The position numbers and the translations under genes are program-made. From NCBI RefSeq assembly GCF_023008585.1, contig NZ_CP095390.1, positions 1,488,001 through 1,552,000 on the forward strand: a stretch of 64,000 nt of DNA, given 5' to 3'. How positions within the stretch are numbered: the stretch's first letter is position 1; the number at the start of each line of letters is the position of its first letter. Below are positions 25,315 through 34,771 of this stretch, one piece after another. The notes under the pieces were generated by a model. It made no database searches, had not been told where the DNA came from, and saw nothing but the letters and a program-made list of their open reading frames with translations. Origin of the DNA: Natribaculum breve (GTDB taxonomy: Archaea; Halobacteriota; Halobacteria; Halobacteriales; Natrialbaceae).

Positions 25315-26514
25315 TTACCGCTCGCCGGACAGCGCGGCGAACAGTCGGTCCTCGAACTCGTCTCTGCTGATCCCGTCCGAGGGACCGATCCCGTGCATGT
25401 GGTCGACCGACAGCTGACCGCCACCCATCCGCGCGTGACCGCCCGCGTTCGCCATCGGAATGTCGCTCACCGCGTTCCGGAGCGTCTCGCCCATGTGTAC
25501 CCGGTCGTCGCGCGATCGGCCGGAGAGGTGGACCGTCCCGTCGTTCTCGCCGTAGACGACCACCGCCGTCACCCCCTCGAGTTGCATGAGTTCGTCAGCA
25601 GCCTGTGGAATCGCGTCGACGTTGCCGATCTCGCCGACGTCACAGATCGCGAACGAGCCCTCCACGCGTTTCTGCTTGATCGCGTCGGCTTTGATCTGCA
25701 GGACCTCGTCTGCCACCTGCGGGTTCGCGATTCGATCGAGCAGATCCTCGTCGATCCCCGGGAAGAGAAACGCCGCCGCGTCGAACTCCGCCGCCGAACA
25801 GCCCTTGGTCAGATGGTTCGTGTCGGACAGAATACCGTACAGGAGCCCGGTCGCGAGTTCGGACGAGACGGTGAGCCCGTCGCCGGATTCCGACTCGTCG
25901 CCGTCCATCGTCGCGCCGAGTTCCTCGAGGTACTCGACGACGACCGTCGACGCCGCACCGTAGTCCGTCCGGATGTCGGTAAACGCCGTTCCCGCTCCGT
26001 TGCCGGGATGGTGGTCGACGACCGCCACCGGCTCGATCGTTTGCGCACCGGGAAACCCACGGGGGACGTTGTGGTCGGCGAGTACCACCGTCTCGGACTC
26101 GAGGTCCGCTTTCGTCTCGACGTGCTCCAGGTCGAGTTCGAGGACCGTCCGGAACGCCCGGTTCTCCTGGTGGCGGATCTCACCAGCGTACTTGAGCGTC
26201 GCGTCCGTGTCGGCTGACTCGGCGATCCGCGCGATACCCATCGCGGTCGACATCGCGTCGGGGTCCGGGTTCGGGTGCATCAACACCGTCACCTCGTCGT
26301 GCTTCCCGAGGACGCGTCTGAGACGGACCCCCGGCGGCCGCCGGAGCCAGCGGACGGCCCACCACCCGCCGACGAGCAACGTGATGACACCGAGCACCAG
26401 CAGCGAAAGTACCAGCGGGTCGACGTCCCGAACCACGTCGACCGCCCTGTCGACGACCAGCACGTCGTCGACGCCCGGCACCACGCCGGTCGTCCGGGCG
26501 ATCTGGTAGCTCAT
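25315..26514 (-). CDS. Membrane-anchored DHH/DHHA1 phosphoesterase
   Basis: A 399-residue DHH-superfamily protein. A single N-terminal hydrophobic helix (VLSLLVLGVITLLVGGWWAV, about 36-55) precedes the DHH domain: VLMHPNPDPDAMSTAMGIARI (about 80), VLADHNVPRG and VAVVDHHPGNG (about 170), the metal-binding DHH. DHHA1 signature GGHARMGGGQLS lies near 360. Relatives include nanoRNases and cyclic-dinucleotide phosphodiesterases; which applies here is open. The start was set at the ATG at 26514 rather than three codons upstream. Confidence 0.87.
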   Translation of the reverse strand: MSYQIARTTGVVPGVDDVLVVDRAVDVVRDVDPLVLSLLVLGVITLLVGGWWAVRWLRRPPGVRLRRVLGKHDEVTVLMHPNPDPDAMSTAMGIARIAESADTDATLKYAGEIRHQENRAFRTVLELDLEHVETKADLESETVVLADHNVPRGFPGAQTIEPVAVVDHHPGNGAGTAFTDIRTDYGAASTVVVEYLEELGATMDGDESESGDGLTVSSELATGLLYGILSDTNHLTKGCSAAEFDAAAFLFPGIDEDLLDRIANPQVADEVLQIKADAIKQKRVEGSFAICDVGEIGNVDAIPQAADELMQLEGVTAVVVYGENDGTVHLSGRSRDDRVHMGETLRNAVSDIPMANAGGHARMGGGQLSVDHMHGIGPSDGISRDEFEDRLFAALSGER

Positions 26515-26573
26515 ACCCCACACTCAAAGTGAACGACCAAGAACTTTCTCCCTCGTTCGTCGACTGTCCAGCG

Positions 26574-27470
26574 TCACTGACGGTCGCGTCGGAACGCCTC
26601 GATCGCGTCGCGATACCCCTCGCGAAACGTCGGATACGCGAACTCGTATCCCAGTTCGCGGAGCAACGCGTTCGAGCACCGTTTGCTGGTCAGGATTCGT
26701 CGCCGTGCCGCATCCGACAGGTCGTCGTCTGCCAGTCGCTGTTCTTTCGTCCGCTTTGGCGGCCGCTCGACGCCACACTCGTCGGCCAACCAGTCGGCGA
26801 ACGACCACTTCGACACCGGCTCGTCGTCGACCACCTGGACGACGTCCCCGCGTGCGAGATCGCCCTCGAGCAGGAACCGGACCGCACCCGCGGCGTCGTC
26901 ACGATGAACCATGTTCAGGTACCCGTCCGTCACCGGCCCCTCGAGGTAGCGCTCGAGTCGATACCGATCCGGACCGTACAGCCCGCCGAATCGGGCGACA
27001 GTCCCGTCGTACCCGAACGCCGTCGGCGTCTCGAGTGCGACCCGCTCGGCCTCGGCCAGCACCTGCGTCTTCGGCGTCGTCGGCTCGATCGGCGTCTCCT
27101 CGTCGACCCAGTCGCCGCCGTGGTCGCCGAAGACCCCGGTCGAGGAGGTGTACACCAGCCGCTCCGGCGGTTCGTCCCGCGTGCCGAACGCCTCGATTGC
27201 CGTCTCGAGACCGTCGACGTACACCTCGCGGGCCGCCTCGGCACCACGGCCGCCGCTGCTCGCCGCGAACACGAGCGCGTCGACGTCCGGCACCGCCTCG
27301 AGCGACGACGGGTCGGTGACGTCGGCTCGAACGCCCTCGAACCCGTTCTCTTCGATCGCCGCCACGCCCGCCCCGGATCGACGGACGCCGATCGGTTCGT
27401 GTCCCGCCTCGAGAAGCTGTCGGCCGAGTTCGAGGCCGACGTATCCACAGCCCAGGATGGCAACGCGCAT
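26574..27470 (-). CDS. NAD-dependent epimerase/dehydratase-like (YeeZ-type) protein
   Basis: A 298-residue Rossmann protein: AILGCGYVGLELGRQLLEAG (about 4-23), VDALVFAASSGG (about 67), LVYTSSTGVFGDHGGDWVDE (about 104-123). It resembles the YeeZ-like extended SDR group, which often lacks the full catalytic YxxxK; I do not see a clear one here. The nucleotide-sugar or other substrate is unknown. Confidence 0.8.
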   Translation of the reverse strand: MRVAILGCGYVGLELGRQLLEAGHEPIGVRRSGAGVAAIEENGFEGVRADVTDPSSLEAVPDVDALVFAASSGGRGAEAAREVYVDGLETAIEAFGTRDEPPERLVYTSSTGVFGDHGGDWVDEETPIEPTTPKTQVLAEAERVALETPTAFGYDGTVARFGGLYGPDRYRLERYLEGPVTDGYLNMVHRDDAAGAVRFLLEGDLARGDVVQVVDDEPVSKWSFADWLADECGVERPPKRTKEQRLADDDLSDAARRRILTSKRCSNALLRELGYEFAYPTFREGYRDAIEAFRRDRQ

Positions 27471-27539
27471 ACTCGAACTCGGGAGTCACGGCCTATAATC
27501 ACACCGCTCGTCGAACCGTCGCTGTCGGCGGGTTAGCGT

Positions 27540-27965
27540 TCAGGGAGCCCCGTCAGCGATCACGTACTGGACGTGGACGAACTCCTCGAACGACATGGGC
27601 GCTCGCCGCTCGATCTTCTGCTGGATCTCCTTTGGATCGAGCTCGAGCTCGAGTTCGCTCGCGACCGTCTCCACGTCGATCACCGCCGTCGACATCCCCA
27701 ACAGGAGGTGCTCGCCCGCCATCTCGACGATCGTCTCCGCGTCCGGCTCGTCGTCGGCGAGCGCCTGAACCTGTGCCGCGTCCTCGAGCGAGAGCGCAGG
27801 CGACTCGCCGTCGACCAGCGCCTCGAGCGTCTCCCGGTCGACGTCGGTGGCGTCGGCGGCCGCCTCGAGCCCGACTCGATCGACGATTTCGGCCAGGTCG
27901 TCTTCGTACTCCGCGCGCAGCTCTGCCGGCGAGTCCGGCACCGTCATCCGCTGCTCGTAGAACAT
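27540..27965 (-). CDS. DUF5791-like helical protein, unknown function
   Basis: A 141-residue acidic, all-helical protein: a repeated short helical unit (LRAEYEDDLAEIVDRVGLEAAADATDV then RETLEALVDGESPALSLEDAAQV) recalls small HTH modules, followed by FEEFVHVQYVIADGAP. I think it belongs to a haloarchaea-specific DUF (DUF5791), from memory only. The ATG at 27965 has a TATA-like CCTATCAG about 25 bases upstream; the ATG at 27947 is an alternative. Confidence 0.65.
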   Translation of the reverse strand: MFYEQRMTVPDSPAELRAEYEDDLAEIVDRVGLEAAADATDVDRETLEALVDGESPALSLEDAAQVQALADDEPDAETIVEMAGEHLLLGMSTAVIDVETVASELELELDPKEIQQKIERRAPMSFEEFVHVQYVIADGAP

Positions 27966-28118
27966 ATCCGACCCGAAGAGCGTCGACCTGATAGGAATTG
28001 CCATCGCCGACCGCCGTGTCTCGAGGTGGTCGGGAAGGTACCGCCAGGAGTTATGTTCACTCCTATCTACCTATAATTGCTAAGTTTTATTATTCGAACC
28101 AATATATCTCGAGTGTCG

Positions 28119-29318
28119 ATGGAACGGACGACCTCCCGCCGGCACTGGCTCGCCGCCTGTGCCAGCACCGCCGCCGGCCTCGCCGGCTGTCTCGGAAGCG
28201 ACGACGAACGCGACTCGAGTGGCGACACCGACGGTTCCGGCCCCCTCGGAATCGGCGGCGACGACACGCTGGTCACGCCGGACTCCTGGCCGATGTACGG
28301 CGTCGATGCGCGAAACACCGGCCACCACCCCGATACGACCGGCCCGAAAGACGACGTCACCGTCCGCTGGACCGTCGAAGCCGACGACTCCTTCGAGACG
28401 AGTCCGGCCGTGGTCGACGGGACGCTCTACGCGGGTTCACACGACAACTACCTCTACGCCATCGACGTCGAGACAGGTGAGACTGAGTGGCGAGCCGACC
28501 TCGGAACGCTCGTCCGCTACAATCCTGCCGTCGTCGACGGTACCGTCTACAACGGTGCCCATACCGATATGTACGCACTCGAGGCCGACAGCGGGGACGA
28601 ACTCTGGCACGAACAACTCGAGCGGGGACGGTGGGGTCACGCTGTCCCGGTCGGCTCAGATGTCTACGTCACTGACGGCTACTCTCTTATTTCGTTCGGT
28701 GGGGAAACCGGCGACCAAAACCAGGTAGCAGGACTCCACGATGGTGCGTCTGCAGCACCCGCTGTAGCTGACGGTCTCGCTTTTGTCGGGACGTGGGACC
28801 AACTCCGAGCAATCGACCTCGAAACCGGTGAGGTGGAGTGGCAGTTCAAGAATGAAGACGGGGAGCGAATGACTGTCAGCGATCCGGCCGTCGTCGATGG
28901 GACCGTCTACATCGGAAGTAGCGATCACAATCTCTACGCGATCGATGCCGACACTGGTGACGAAAAATGGCGCTTCGAAGAATCTAGTGATACGATCTAT
29001 TCAAGCCCCTCAGTCACCGATGGTAGCGTCTACATTGGCAGTAGTGACAACTATATTTATTCAGTTGACGCCAACACCGGTGAAAAACAGTGGGAATATG
29101 AAACTGGTCTTGGGATCAGAGCAAAACCAGCGATTGTTGATGATACTCTATATATTGGTTCGGGGGATGGATCCATATACGCACTGGATCAAGAAACGGG
29201 GAATCAAATTTGGACATTCAAAACCGAGGGAATCGTATGGTCAGGACCGGTTGTTCTTAATAAATCCGTTTACGTGACCTCGAACGATGGCAATATCTAC
29301 GCTCTTGAAGAAGTTTGA
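28119..29318 (+). CDS. PQQ-like beta-propeller Tat lipoprotein
   Basis: A 399-residue exported lipoprotein. SRRHWLAACASTAAGLAGC (residues 6-24) combines a twin arginine and a lipobox, followed by an acidic linker. The rest is a propeller of about seven repeats of the form VVDGTVYIGSSDHNLYAIDADTG, as in BamB-like and PQQ-repeat proteins; no CC or catalytic Asp is seen, so it is probably a structural or binding protein rather than an enzyme. A TATA box TTTTATTAT (28085-28093) fits a leaderless start at 28119. Codon use shifts sharply: the first half is G/C-rich, the last third A/T-rich, which suggests recombination. Confidence 0.85.
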   Translation: MERTTSRRHWLAACASTAAGLAGCLGSDDERDSSGDTDGSGPLGIGGDDTLVTPDSWPMYGVDARNTGHHPDTTGPKDDVTVRWTVEADDSFETSPAVVDGTLYAGSHDNYLYAIDVETGETEWRADLGTLVRYNPAVVDGTVYNGAHTDMYALEADSGDELWHEQLERGRWGHAVPVGSDVYVTDGYSLISFGGETGDQNQVAGLHDGASAAPAVADGLAFVGTWDQLRAIDLETGEVEWQFKNEDGERMTVSDPAVVDGTVYIGSSDHNLYAIDADTGDEKWRFEESSDTIYSSPSVTDGSVYIGSSDNYIYSVDANTGEKQWEYETGLGIRAKPAIVDDTLYIGSGDGSIYALDQETGNQIWTFKTEGIVWSGPVVLNKSVYVTSNDGNIYALEEV

Positions 29319-30390
29319 CTTGATTATAACTTTATTAATAATACATATGTAATTATATATTTCTGACTAACAATCTGCCTCTTGTGAATCTTGGTTAACA
29401 TCACCGGCATTCGGCCACGTTGCCGAACACTCCGTCCGCTCCCCTGTTCGATCGCCGACACCGATTCTACCAGGGGGAACCACGATTAGGACCATCGTTC
29501 GACTCGAGAAAGAAATCGGCTCAGCGTGACCGATAGTGTGGGTGGTATCGTCTCCTTTAAGTTGAACGGGTTCTCCGTCGCGGATGTATGTCGTACCTCC
29601 GACTGTCACAGGCGTTCCCGAACTCGCCTGTAGTTCGAAGCGGGCGTACTCGCCCTCAACTTCGATGTCCCAGACGTTGGCAGTCACGTACCACGACCCC
29701 GGGATCGGCATGATTGGCATGCCCGCCGGGATCCGACTCGGCGACAGGTTACGGGTTTCGTTGTCCTTGTTAGTCAGCCATTCTTCTTCAAGTTTTGTGG
29801 CGTTGACCGAGTCGTTTTGGACCCGATATTCGATCACGTCTCTGGTAACTTGATCAAGTTCATCTCGAACTCGTTCATTAATCTGATTTAGATCGTCACG
29901 ATCAACAGAATCGATCACACCTTCATCTAAAGAATTACTCAATTCGTACACTATCACAGATGATGCGTGTTCTCTCCAAATCTCTGTATTATCATAGGGT
30001 GTGTCATCCGGTATTTCTAGTTCTTGTTTCACTATGCTGCGAACTTGCTTTGCACCTTCTTGACCACCGAGTTTAATCGCCTGTTGTCCAACATTTCCAA
30101 GAGATGGAAACACCTCGTTTTTAAGAGTTTTTTCGATGTGGTCTTCTTTACCACTAAGGTGATCGGTATTAGCGGCCCTTTCCGCTGTTTTTCCGGCAAT
30201 CGCATTAAGCTCATTTTCTATTTCTGATTTTAGTTGCGCTCGTCTGAAAGATAAGAAATCATCATCTTCCTTGACTTCTGCAGCCAACTCAGCAGCCTGA
30301 AGCATCTCTCCTGCAGTTCGGAGCGTGATGACCTCCTCCGTTTCATTGCTATCGTCGAAGTAATCCAGCACTTTAGCCAACCAGTCCGCC
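28690..30390. other. Low-G+C tract spanning the 3' halves of two convergent genes
   Basis: From about 28690 to 30390 the third codon positions lose their G/C bias in both the propeller gene and the 1119-residue gene; the 48-base gap between them is almost pure A/T. Codon use in the flanking 5' parts of the same genes is normal for the window. Confidence 0.6.
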
Positions 30391-32726
30391 GACTTCTCGT
30401 TGTACGGCACCGCAAACCAGTTGTAGTTCTTCGCCGCCATCGGCGCGTGCTCGCCGTCGCCCACCGCCGGCACCTGGTCGCGCTCGACCGTCTCGAGTGA
30501 CAGATACGTCGGTGACCCGGCAGGCGTGAACGTGACGTTCTCGAGTAGCGGCGAACCCTCGAGTTCGCCCTCGTGTTCGGTGACGTTGCCCGCGAGGGCG
30601 TCCTGGGCGAAGGTCGTCACGTCAGCGAGTGCGTCGTCGGTCGCGTCGACCTCGTCGTCGAGCTCCTCCTCGAGTGCGTCCTGGGTATCCGCGTGGGTGT
30701 CGGCGACGTCGTCGATGTGGGAGAGGAGCGTCTCGAGGTAGACCTGCCGAACTTCGACGCGGGCCTTGTCCGCGACGCTATCGTAGGCACCGTTCGGATC
30801 GCCCTCGTAGACGTACCGTCGTTCGTCGTCGACTTCCGCTTTCAACTTCTCGAACGGCTCACCCTGGATGATCTCGTGGCGTTCGAACTCGTAGCTGACG
30901 CCCGCGGCCTCGTCGCGAAGAGTCGCCAGATCGTGTGCGATCTCGACCGTGAGCAGCTCTGTCGACGGGTCGGCGTCGATCGCCGCGCTGTCGGTGATTC
31001 GGAACTCCCGTTCGAGGGCTGCCGCGCTCTCGATCGCCTCGGTATCGGTGAGTTGTGCCTCGAGTTGGGACTCGAGCGACCGGTCGGAGTCGAGTCCGAG
31101 CAGGCGCTCGAGGGCGGCGTCCGGAACGCCGTCGTAGTTGTCCGAAAGCGGGGCTGGCCACCCGCCGGGATCGTAGTCGGTCTCGATGCCGTTGTAGTCG
31201 ACGTCGGCGTCCGGGTGCGCACCCGAGAGCGCGATCTCGATCTCGAACTCCGAGGTCGACGTGTCGTTCGCCGTGACCGTCGCCGGCAGCCCGGTCTGCG
31301 ATCGGTTGCCCTCGTAGCGCCACTCTTTTCGCTCGAAGTGTTCGTTGACGACGGTGACGTGGAAGGTGTGGTAGTCGGTCTCGCGACGTGACGTGTCCGG
31401 ATCGTGTGCGACATGGTCGACGCTCGCGGTCGACGTCGTCGTGGTGTCCTCGATCGTAGACGGATCGGTCCAGTTGTCGGGGTCGGTGGCCGTCTCGGGC
31501 GGTGGCGTGACGTCCGGTTCGTCGTGGTCGTCGACGACGTGCGAGACGTCCGTACTGGCCTCGATCTCGTGGAGATCGTCGATCACGTCGTCGATCTCAC
31601 CCTCTGCGAGCACCTCGGCGAACGCGACGTCGGCGACCTCGTTGACAGAGATCGTCTCCGTCGCATCCATGCCGGGCGTGGCAGCCAGGAGATCCGACGT
31701 CTCCGGCGGTGGCGGTAGTTCGCCTTCGACGTCGCCGTAGACGTAGTCCAGACCGGTACAGAGCTCCTCGGCGTTGACGACTGCCGGCTCCTCGTCGTAC
31801 GTCCCCTCGTAGACTTCTTCGGCGTCTTTCGCCGCCAGACAGCCCCACGCGTTCATCATCGTTCGCTGTTCGTACGGGTCGGTGGTTCCGAACACCGCCC
31901 GTTGCGTGGTGAAGACGGCGTCGTTCGCCAGCACCTCGACGTGGCGGTTGGCGATCACCTCCGTGACGGGTGCACCCCCGTACTGGGCGTAGCCACGCGC
32001 CCAGCTCAGGGGGTACGTTCGTGCGGCGAAGTACCGACCGAATCCGTCGTACCCATCCGCCTCGAAGAAGCCCGTATTCAGTTGCCGTTCGTACTCCTGG
32101 GTCTTCTGCCGGAGTTCGAACAGCGTCGTCGCGACCGTGACCGTGACGTCTTGCGTTCGTTCGGCGACCCGGTCGCCGTCGCGTTCGACCGTGATGGTGA
32201 CGTCTTCGACCGTCACCTCGAGGAGACCGGGCTCGAGAGAGCCGTCGCCCCCACGTTCGATCCGCACTCTGTCGATCGCGTCGGCCGCCGACTGCTGGCC
32301 GTTCTCGAGTGGGGGTACGGAGACTCGCGCCACGGTGTCGTCTCGAATCGTCTGGCCGGCGTGTGTGAGCCCTGCCTCGAGTTCGCGGTAGATCCGCAGT
32401 CGCAGGGACCGCTCGAAGACCGCGTCGGCGGTCGGGCCGTCGATCGCTCGACCCCACGGATCCGCGGCGTTTGCGTCGGTGACGGGATCGCTGGCAGCGT
32501 CGTCCGCGGCACTGACGACGGCGTTTCGAAGCGTCGTCTGCGTCGTCGCTGCCGTTCGGTCCATCGCGAGCGACGGGTCGACGTCCGGCCGTGGATCGGG
32601 TCTGGACTCGAGTACGCCGACCATCGTCACGCTACTGACCAGCAACAGGACGCCGATCAGCGCGAACGGGATTCGGGCGCGGTCGTCGTCCGCGATCGAG
32701 ACCGTCGGCCGTCGATCGCCGGTCAC
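29367..32726 (-). CDS. Large membrane-anchored protein of a Tad/pilus-like operon
   Basis: A 1119-residue protein with one N-terminal hydrophobic helix (IPFALIGVLLLVSSVTMVGVL, about 19-39) preceded by arginines, resembling a pilin-type anchor, and a very large acidic extracellular part containing many possible N-glycosylation sequons (NWT, NRS, NVT). Helical coiled regions occur at 700-780 and 850-930. Two cysteines lie near residues 300-320 and two at the C-terminus. The GTG at 32726 overlaps the previous stop (GTGA). It is the last gene of the operon that starts near 39351. The C-terminal 340 codons are A/T-rich. I think it belongs to a haloarchaea-specific DUF family; function unknown. Confidence 0.75.
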   Translation of the reverse strand: MTGDRRPTVSIADDDRARIPFALIGVLLLVSSVTMVGVLESRPDPRPDVDPSLAMDRTAATTQTTLRNAVVSAADDAASDPVTDANAADPWGRAIDGPTADAVFERSLRLRIYRELEAGLTHAGQTIRDDTVARVSVPPLENGQQSAADAIDRVRIERGGDGSLEPGLLEVTVEDVTITVERDGDRVAERTQDVTVTVATTLFELRQKTQEYERQLNTGFFEADGYDGFGRYFAARTYPLSWARGYAQYGGAPVTEVIANRHVEVLANDAVFTTQRAVFGTTDPYEQRTMMNAWGCLAAKDAEEVYEGTYDEEPAVVNAEELCTGLDYVYGDVEGELPPPPETSDLLAATPGMDATETISVNEVADVAFAEVLAEGEIDDVIDDLHEIEASTDVSHVVDDHDEPDVTPPPETATDPDNWTDPSTIEDTTTTSTASVDHVAHDPDTSRRETDYHTFHVTVVNEHFERKEWRYEGNRSQTGLPATVTANDTSTSEFEIEIALSGAHPDADVDYNGIETDYDPGGWPAPLSDNYDGVPDAALERLLGLDSDRSLESQLEAQLTDTEAIESAAALEREFRITDSAAIDADPSTELLTVEIAHDLATLRDEAAGVSYEFERHEIIQGEPFEKLKAEVDDERRYVYEGDPNGAYDSVADKARVEVRQVYLETLLSHIDDVADTHADTQDALEEELDDEVDATDDALADVTTFAQDALAGNVTEHEGELEGSPLLENVTFTPAGSPTYLSLETVERDQVPAVGDGEHAPMAAKNYNWFAVPYNEKSADWLAKVLDYFDDSNETEEVITLRTAGEMLQAAELAAEVKEDDDFLSFRRAQLKSEIENELNAIAGKTAERAANTDHLSGKEDHIEKTLKNEVFPSLGNVGQQAIKLGGQEGAKQVRSIVKQELEIPDDTPYDNTEIWREHASSVIVYELSNSLDEGVIDSVDRDDLNQINERVRDELDQVTRDVIEYRVQNDSVNATKLEEEWLTNKDNETRNLSPSRIPAGMPIMPIPGSWYVTANVWDIEVEGEYARFELQASSGTPVTVGGTTYIRDGEPVQLKGDDTTHTIGHAEPISFSSRTMVLIVVPPGRIGVGDRTGERTECSATWPNAGDVNQDSQEADC

Positions 32727-33709
32727 GGCTCTCGCCCCCAGGTTCGTACGGTGATCGTCACGTCGCCCGTCGAGACGGTTCCGGCGATCGCCTCGCCGAT
32801 CTCGCCGTCGTGCTCGTCGACGGGATACCGTCGCTGGATCTCCTCGACGTCGGAGGCGAGTTCCGCCTCGAGGTCGGCCGCGATCAGCACCGCGAGTTCG
32901 TCGGTGAGTTTCTCGTTTGCGGCCGTCGCGTTGGCATTGTGTCGGCTCACGACGCCGTCCTCGGGATCGAGGTCGACGCCGAGGATGTCGGCCAGTCGCT
33001 GATATCGATAGACGACGAGCGTCCGATCGACGCCCTGGCGCTCGAGTGCGAGTCGGCTCTCTGCCGGCGGCAGGTAGCCGTCGACGATCGCCGTCGCGAT
33101 CGGTCGCGCAGCGGCTTCGAAGCCACCGCGTTCGTAGGCGGCCGTGATCCGATCGTCGTCGACGGGAGGGATCCCGCTCGCGACGGTCATCGTGGCAGTG
33201 CTGACGTCTGCGTCCGACGGCGGCTTCCGCCCCGCGGTCGCCCGGCCCTCGATCGACGAGCCGTCGTGTGGGGTCCAGACGGCGACGACGTGAACGTCGT
33301 CTGTCGCACCCTGCAGGACGCCCATCGCGGTTCGATCGACGGCGTCCTCGAACTCCTCGCCGGCGACGGTGAGTCGCCGATCGTCGAACCGGACGTTCGT
33401 GGCGGCGGCGTCGGCGAGCAGCGCCGCCGTCGGTCCGTGGGCGACGCGGGCGTACGCCTCGTCGTCGAAATCGGTGTCGTCGAACGTGCCAGTGTCGTCG
33501 GTTCGCGCGACCGGTCGGAGGGAGTACTCGACCGACGTCGTCGTCGACGCGAGCGTCTCCGCGGTTCGGTCCGCTTCGGCGTGGGTCGGTGCCCGGTCGT
33601 CGTCCTCGAGAAAGAGCGCCAGCGTCGTCACCGCCGCACTGACCAGCAGCAAGAAGAGCGCGACGTCGACGACGGTGCTGATGGCGCGGTCGCGAGCGAA
33701 GCGCGTCAT
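32723..33709 (-). CDS. Pilin-like membrane-anchored protein in Tad-like operon
   Basis: A 328-residue protein whose N-terminus, RDRAISTVVDVALFLLLVSAAVTTLALFL (residues 6-34), is a class-III-signal-like basic segment plus hydrophobic helix, as in archaeal pilins. The remaining domain is acidic and soluble. It overlaps both neighbours by 4 bases, so it is translated with them. Likely a minor pilin or assembly factor; not assigned further. Confidence 0.72.
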   Translation of the reverse strand: MTRFARDRAISTVVDVALFLLLVSAAVTTLALFLEDDDRAPTHAEADRTAETLASTTTSVEYSLRPVARTDDTGTFDDTDFDDEAYARVAHGPTAALLADAAATNVRFDDRRLTVAGEEFEDAVDRTAMGVLQGATDDVHVVAVWTPHDGSSIEGRATAGRKPPSDADVSTATMTVASGIPPVDDDRITAAYERGGFEAAARPIATAIVDGYLPPAESRLALERQGVDRTLVVYRYQRLADILGVDLDPEDGVVSRHNANATAANEKLTDELAVLIAADLEAELASDVEEIQRRYPVDEHDGEIGEAIAGTVSTGDVTITVRTWGREP

Positions 33710-34164
33710 CGCGACCAGACCTCCACGCGAAGACGACCACCGCGAACGTCGCCGGCGGGTACGTCCTCAAGGTGAACCCCGATCGGTCGACTCGCCGATC
33801 GTGCCTCGGGCGGTGGCGTGACGCTGGACCTGGAGTTCCCAGCGGCGTCGACGAAGAACGACGCGACCGTCTCGCGATCGCCGTCGTTCGCGAGCGTCGT
33901 CACCTCGAGGTAGACGTTGTACCCATCCGGCAGCCGTCCGGGCGGAACCGAGAGGTCGTCGGTGGACTCGTCGAAGATGCCGTCCGCTCCGGCGTCCGTC
34001 CACGCACGCTCGAGGACAGTTTCTTCGACGGCGCGGTCGCTCACGCCGGGCGAGACGTCCGCGACGAATCCGGCGTAGATCGTCAGCCCGACGCCGACTG
34101 CGAAGACGGCGGCGAGTGCACCGAGCGGTTCGGTCTGACCTCTACGCGACGACGAGCGTGACAT
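33706..34164 (-). CDS. Pilin-like small protein in Tad-like operon
   Basis: A 152-residue protein with SRRGQTEPLGALAAVFAVGVGLTIYAGFVAD at residues 6-36: arginines and a glycine ahead of a hydrophobic helix, a plausible prepilin-peptidase site. The C-terminal domain is a small beta-rich acidic part (RLPDGYNVYLEVTTL). It overlaps the previous gene by 23 bases and the next by 4. Confidence 0.72.
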   Translation of the reverse strand: MSRSSSRRGQTEPLGALAAVFAVGVGLTIYAGFVADVSPGVSDRAVEETVLERAWTDAGADGIFDESTDDLSVPPGRLPDGYNVYLEVTTLANDGDRETVASFFVDAAGNSRSSVTPPPEARSASRPIGVHLEDVPAGDVRGGRLRVEVWSR

Positions 34165-34738
34165 GGTACTGCTCCGTGGTACGGTCGTACTCGATCCAGC
34201 TGTACCTGTTCGAGAGGGCGTCCCGGCTGCTGTCGCCGTCCACCCACCCGAAGAACAGGCGCAGCGCTCGCCACTGCCAGCCAGCGTCCCAGCTGATCGT
34301 CCTGACCGTCAGCCGGCCGGTCGAGGGGTGCCACTCACCGGCGTTGTCCTCGTGGGCGTCCTCGAGCGCGTTCACGAAGTCGACGACGGCGAACGGTCCG
34401 TCGAACTCCGCTCGCAGCGACGTTCCGTCCGTGACGTTCTCGAGTCGGTCGTGTCCCGTCACGGGAACCACGCTGCCGTACGCGACGCTCGCGTGTGCTG
34501 TGTCGCCGTCGTCGCGCAACGAGATGCGTTTTGCGTCGATTCGAACCGCGTCGGCGTCGTGTTCGTAGGTGACGGTCGCATCGTACGGATTGCCAGCCGC
34601 CCTGTCGATGGCGTTTGCAGCCGCGTTCGCGTCGGGTGGCGGCGTCGACGGTAACTCGAGTGCGACGCCGGCGACGGCGACGCTGACGAGCGCGACACCG
34701 ACCCAGACGAACCACGCGTCCGCAGGTGCTTCGAACAT
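34142..34738 (-). CDS. Small membrane-anchored protein in Tad-like operon
   Basis: A 198-residue protein with one N-terminal helix (WFVWVGVALVSVAVAGVALEL, residues 9-29) and an acidic exterior domain. No catalytic motif. It begins 33 bases after tadC ends and overlaps the next gene, so it is part of the same transcript. Probably a pseudopilin-like or alignment component, by position only. Confidence 0.68.
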   Translation of the reverse strand: MFEAPADAWFVWVGVALVSVAVAGVALELPSTPPPDANAAANAIDRAAGNPYDATVTYEHDADAVRIDAKRISLRDDGDTAHASVAYGSVVPVTGHDRLENVTDGTSLRAEFDGPFAVVDFVNALEDAHEDNAGEWHPSTGRLTVRTISWDAGWQWRALRLFFGWVDGDSSRDALSNRYSWIEYDRTTEQYHVTLVVA

Positions 34739-34771
34739 GGCGGGGATGGCCGCGGGTTCCTACTTAAACTC

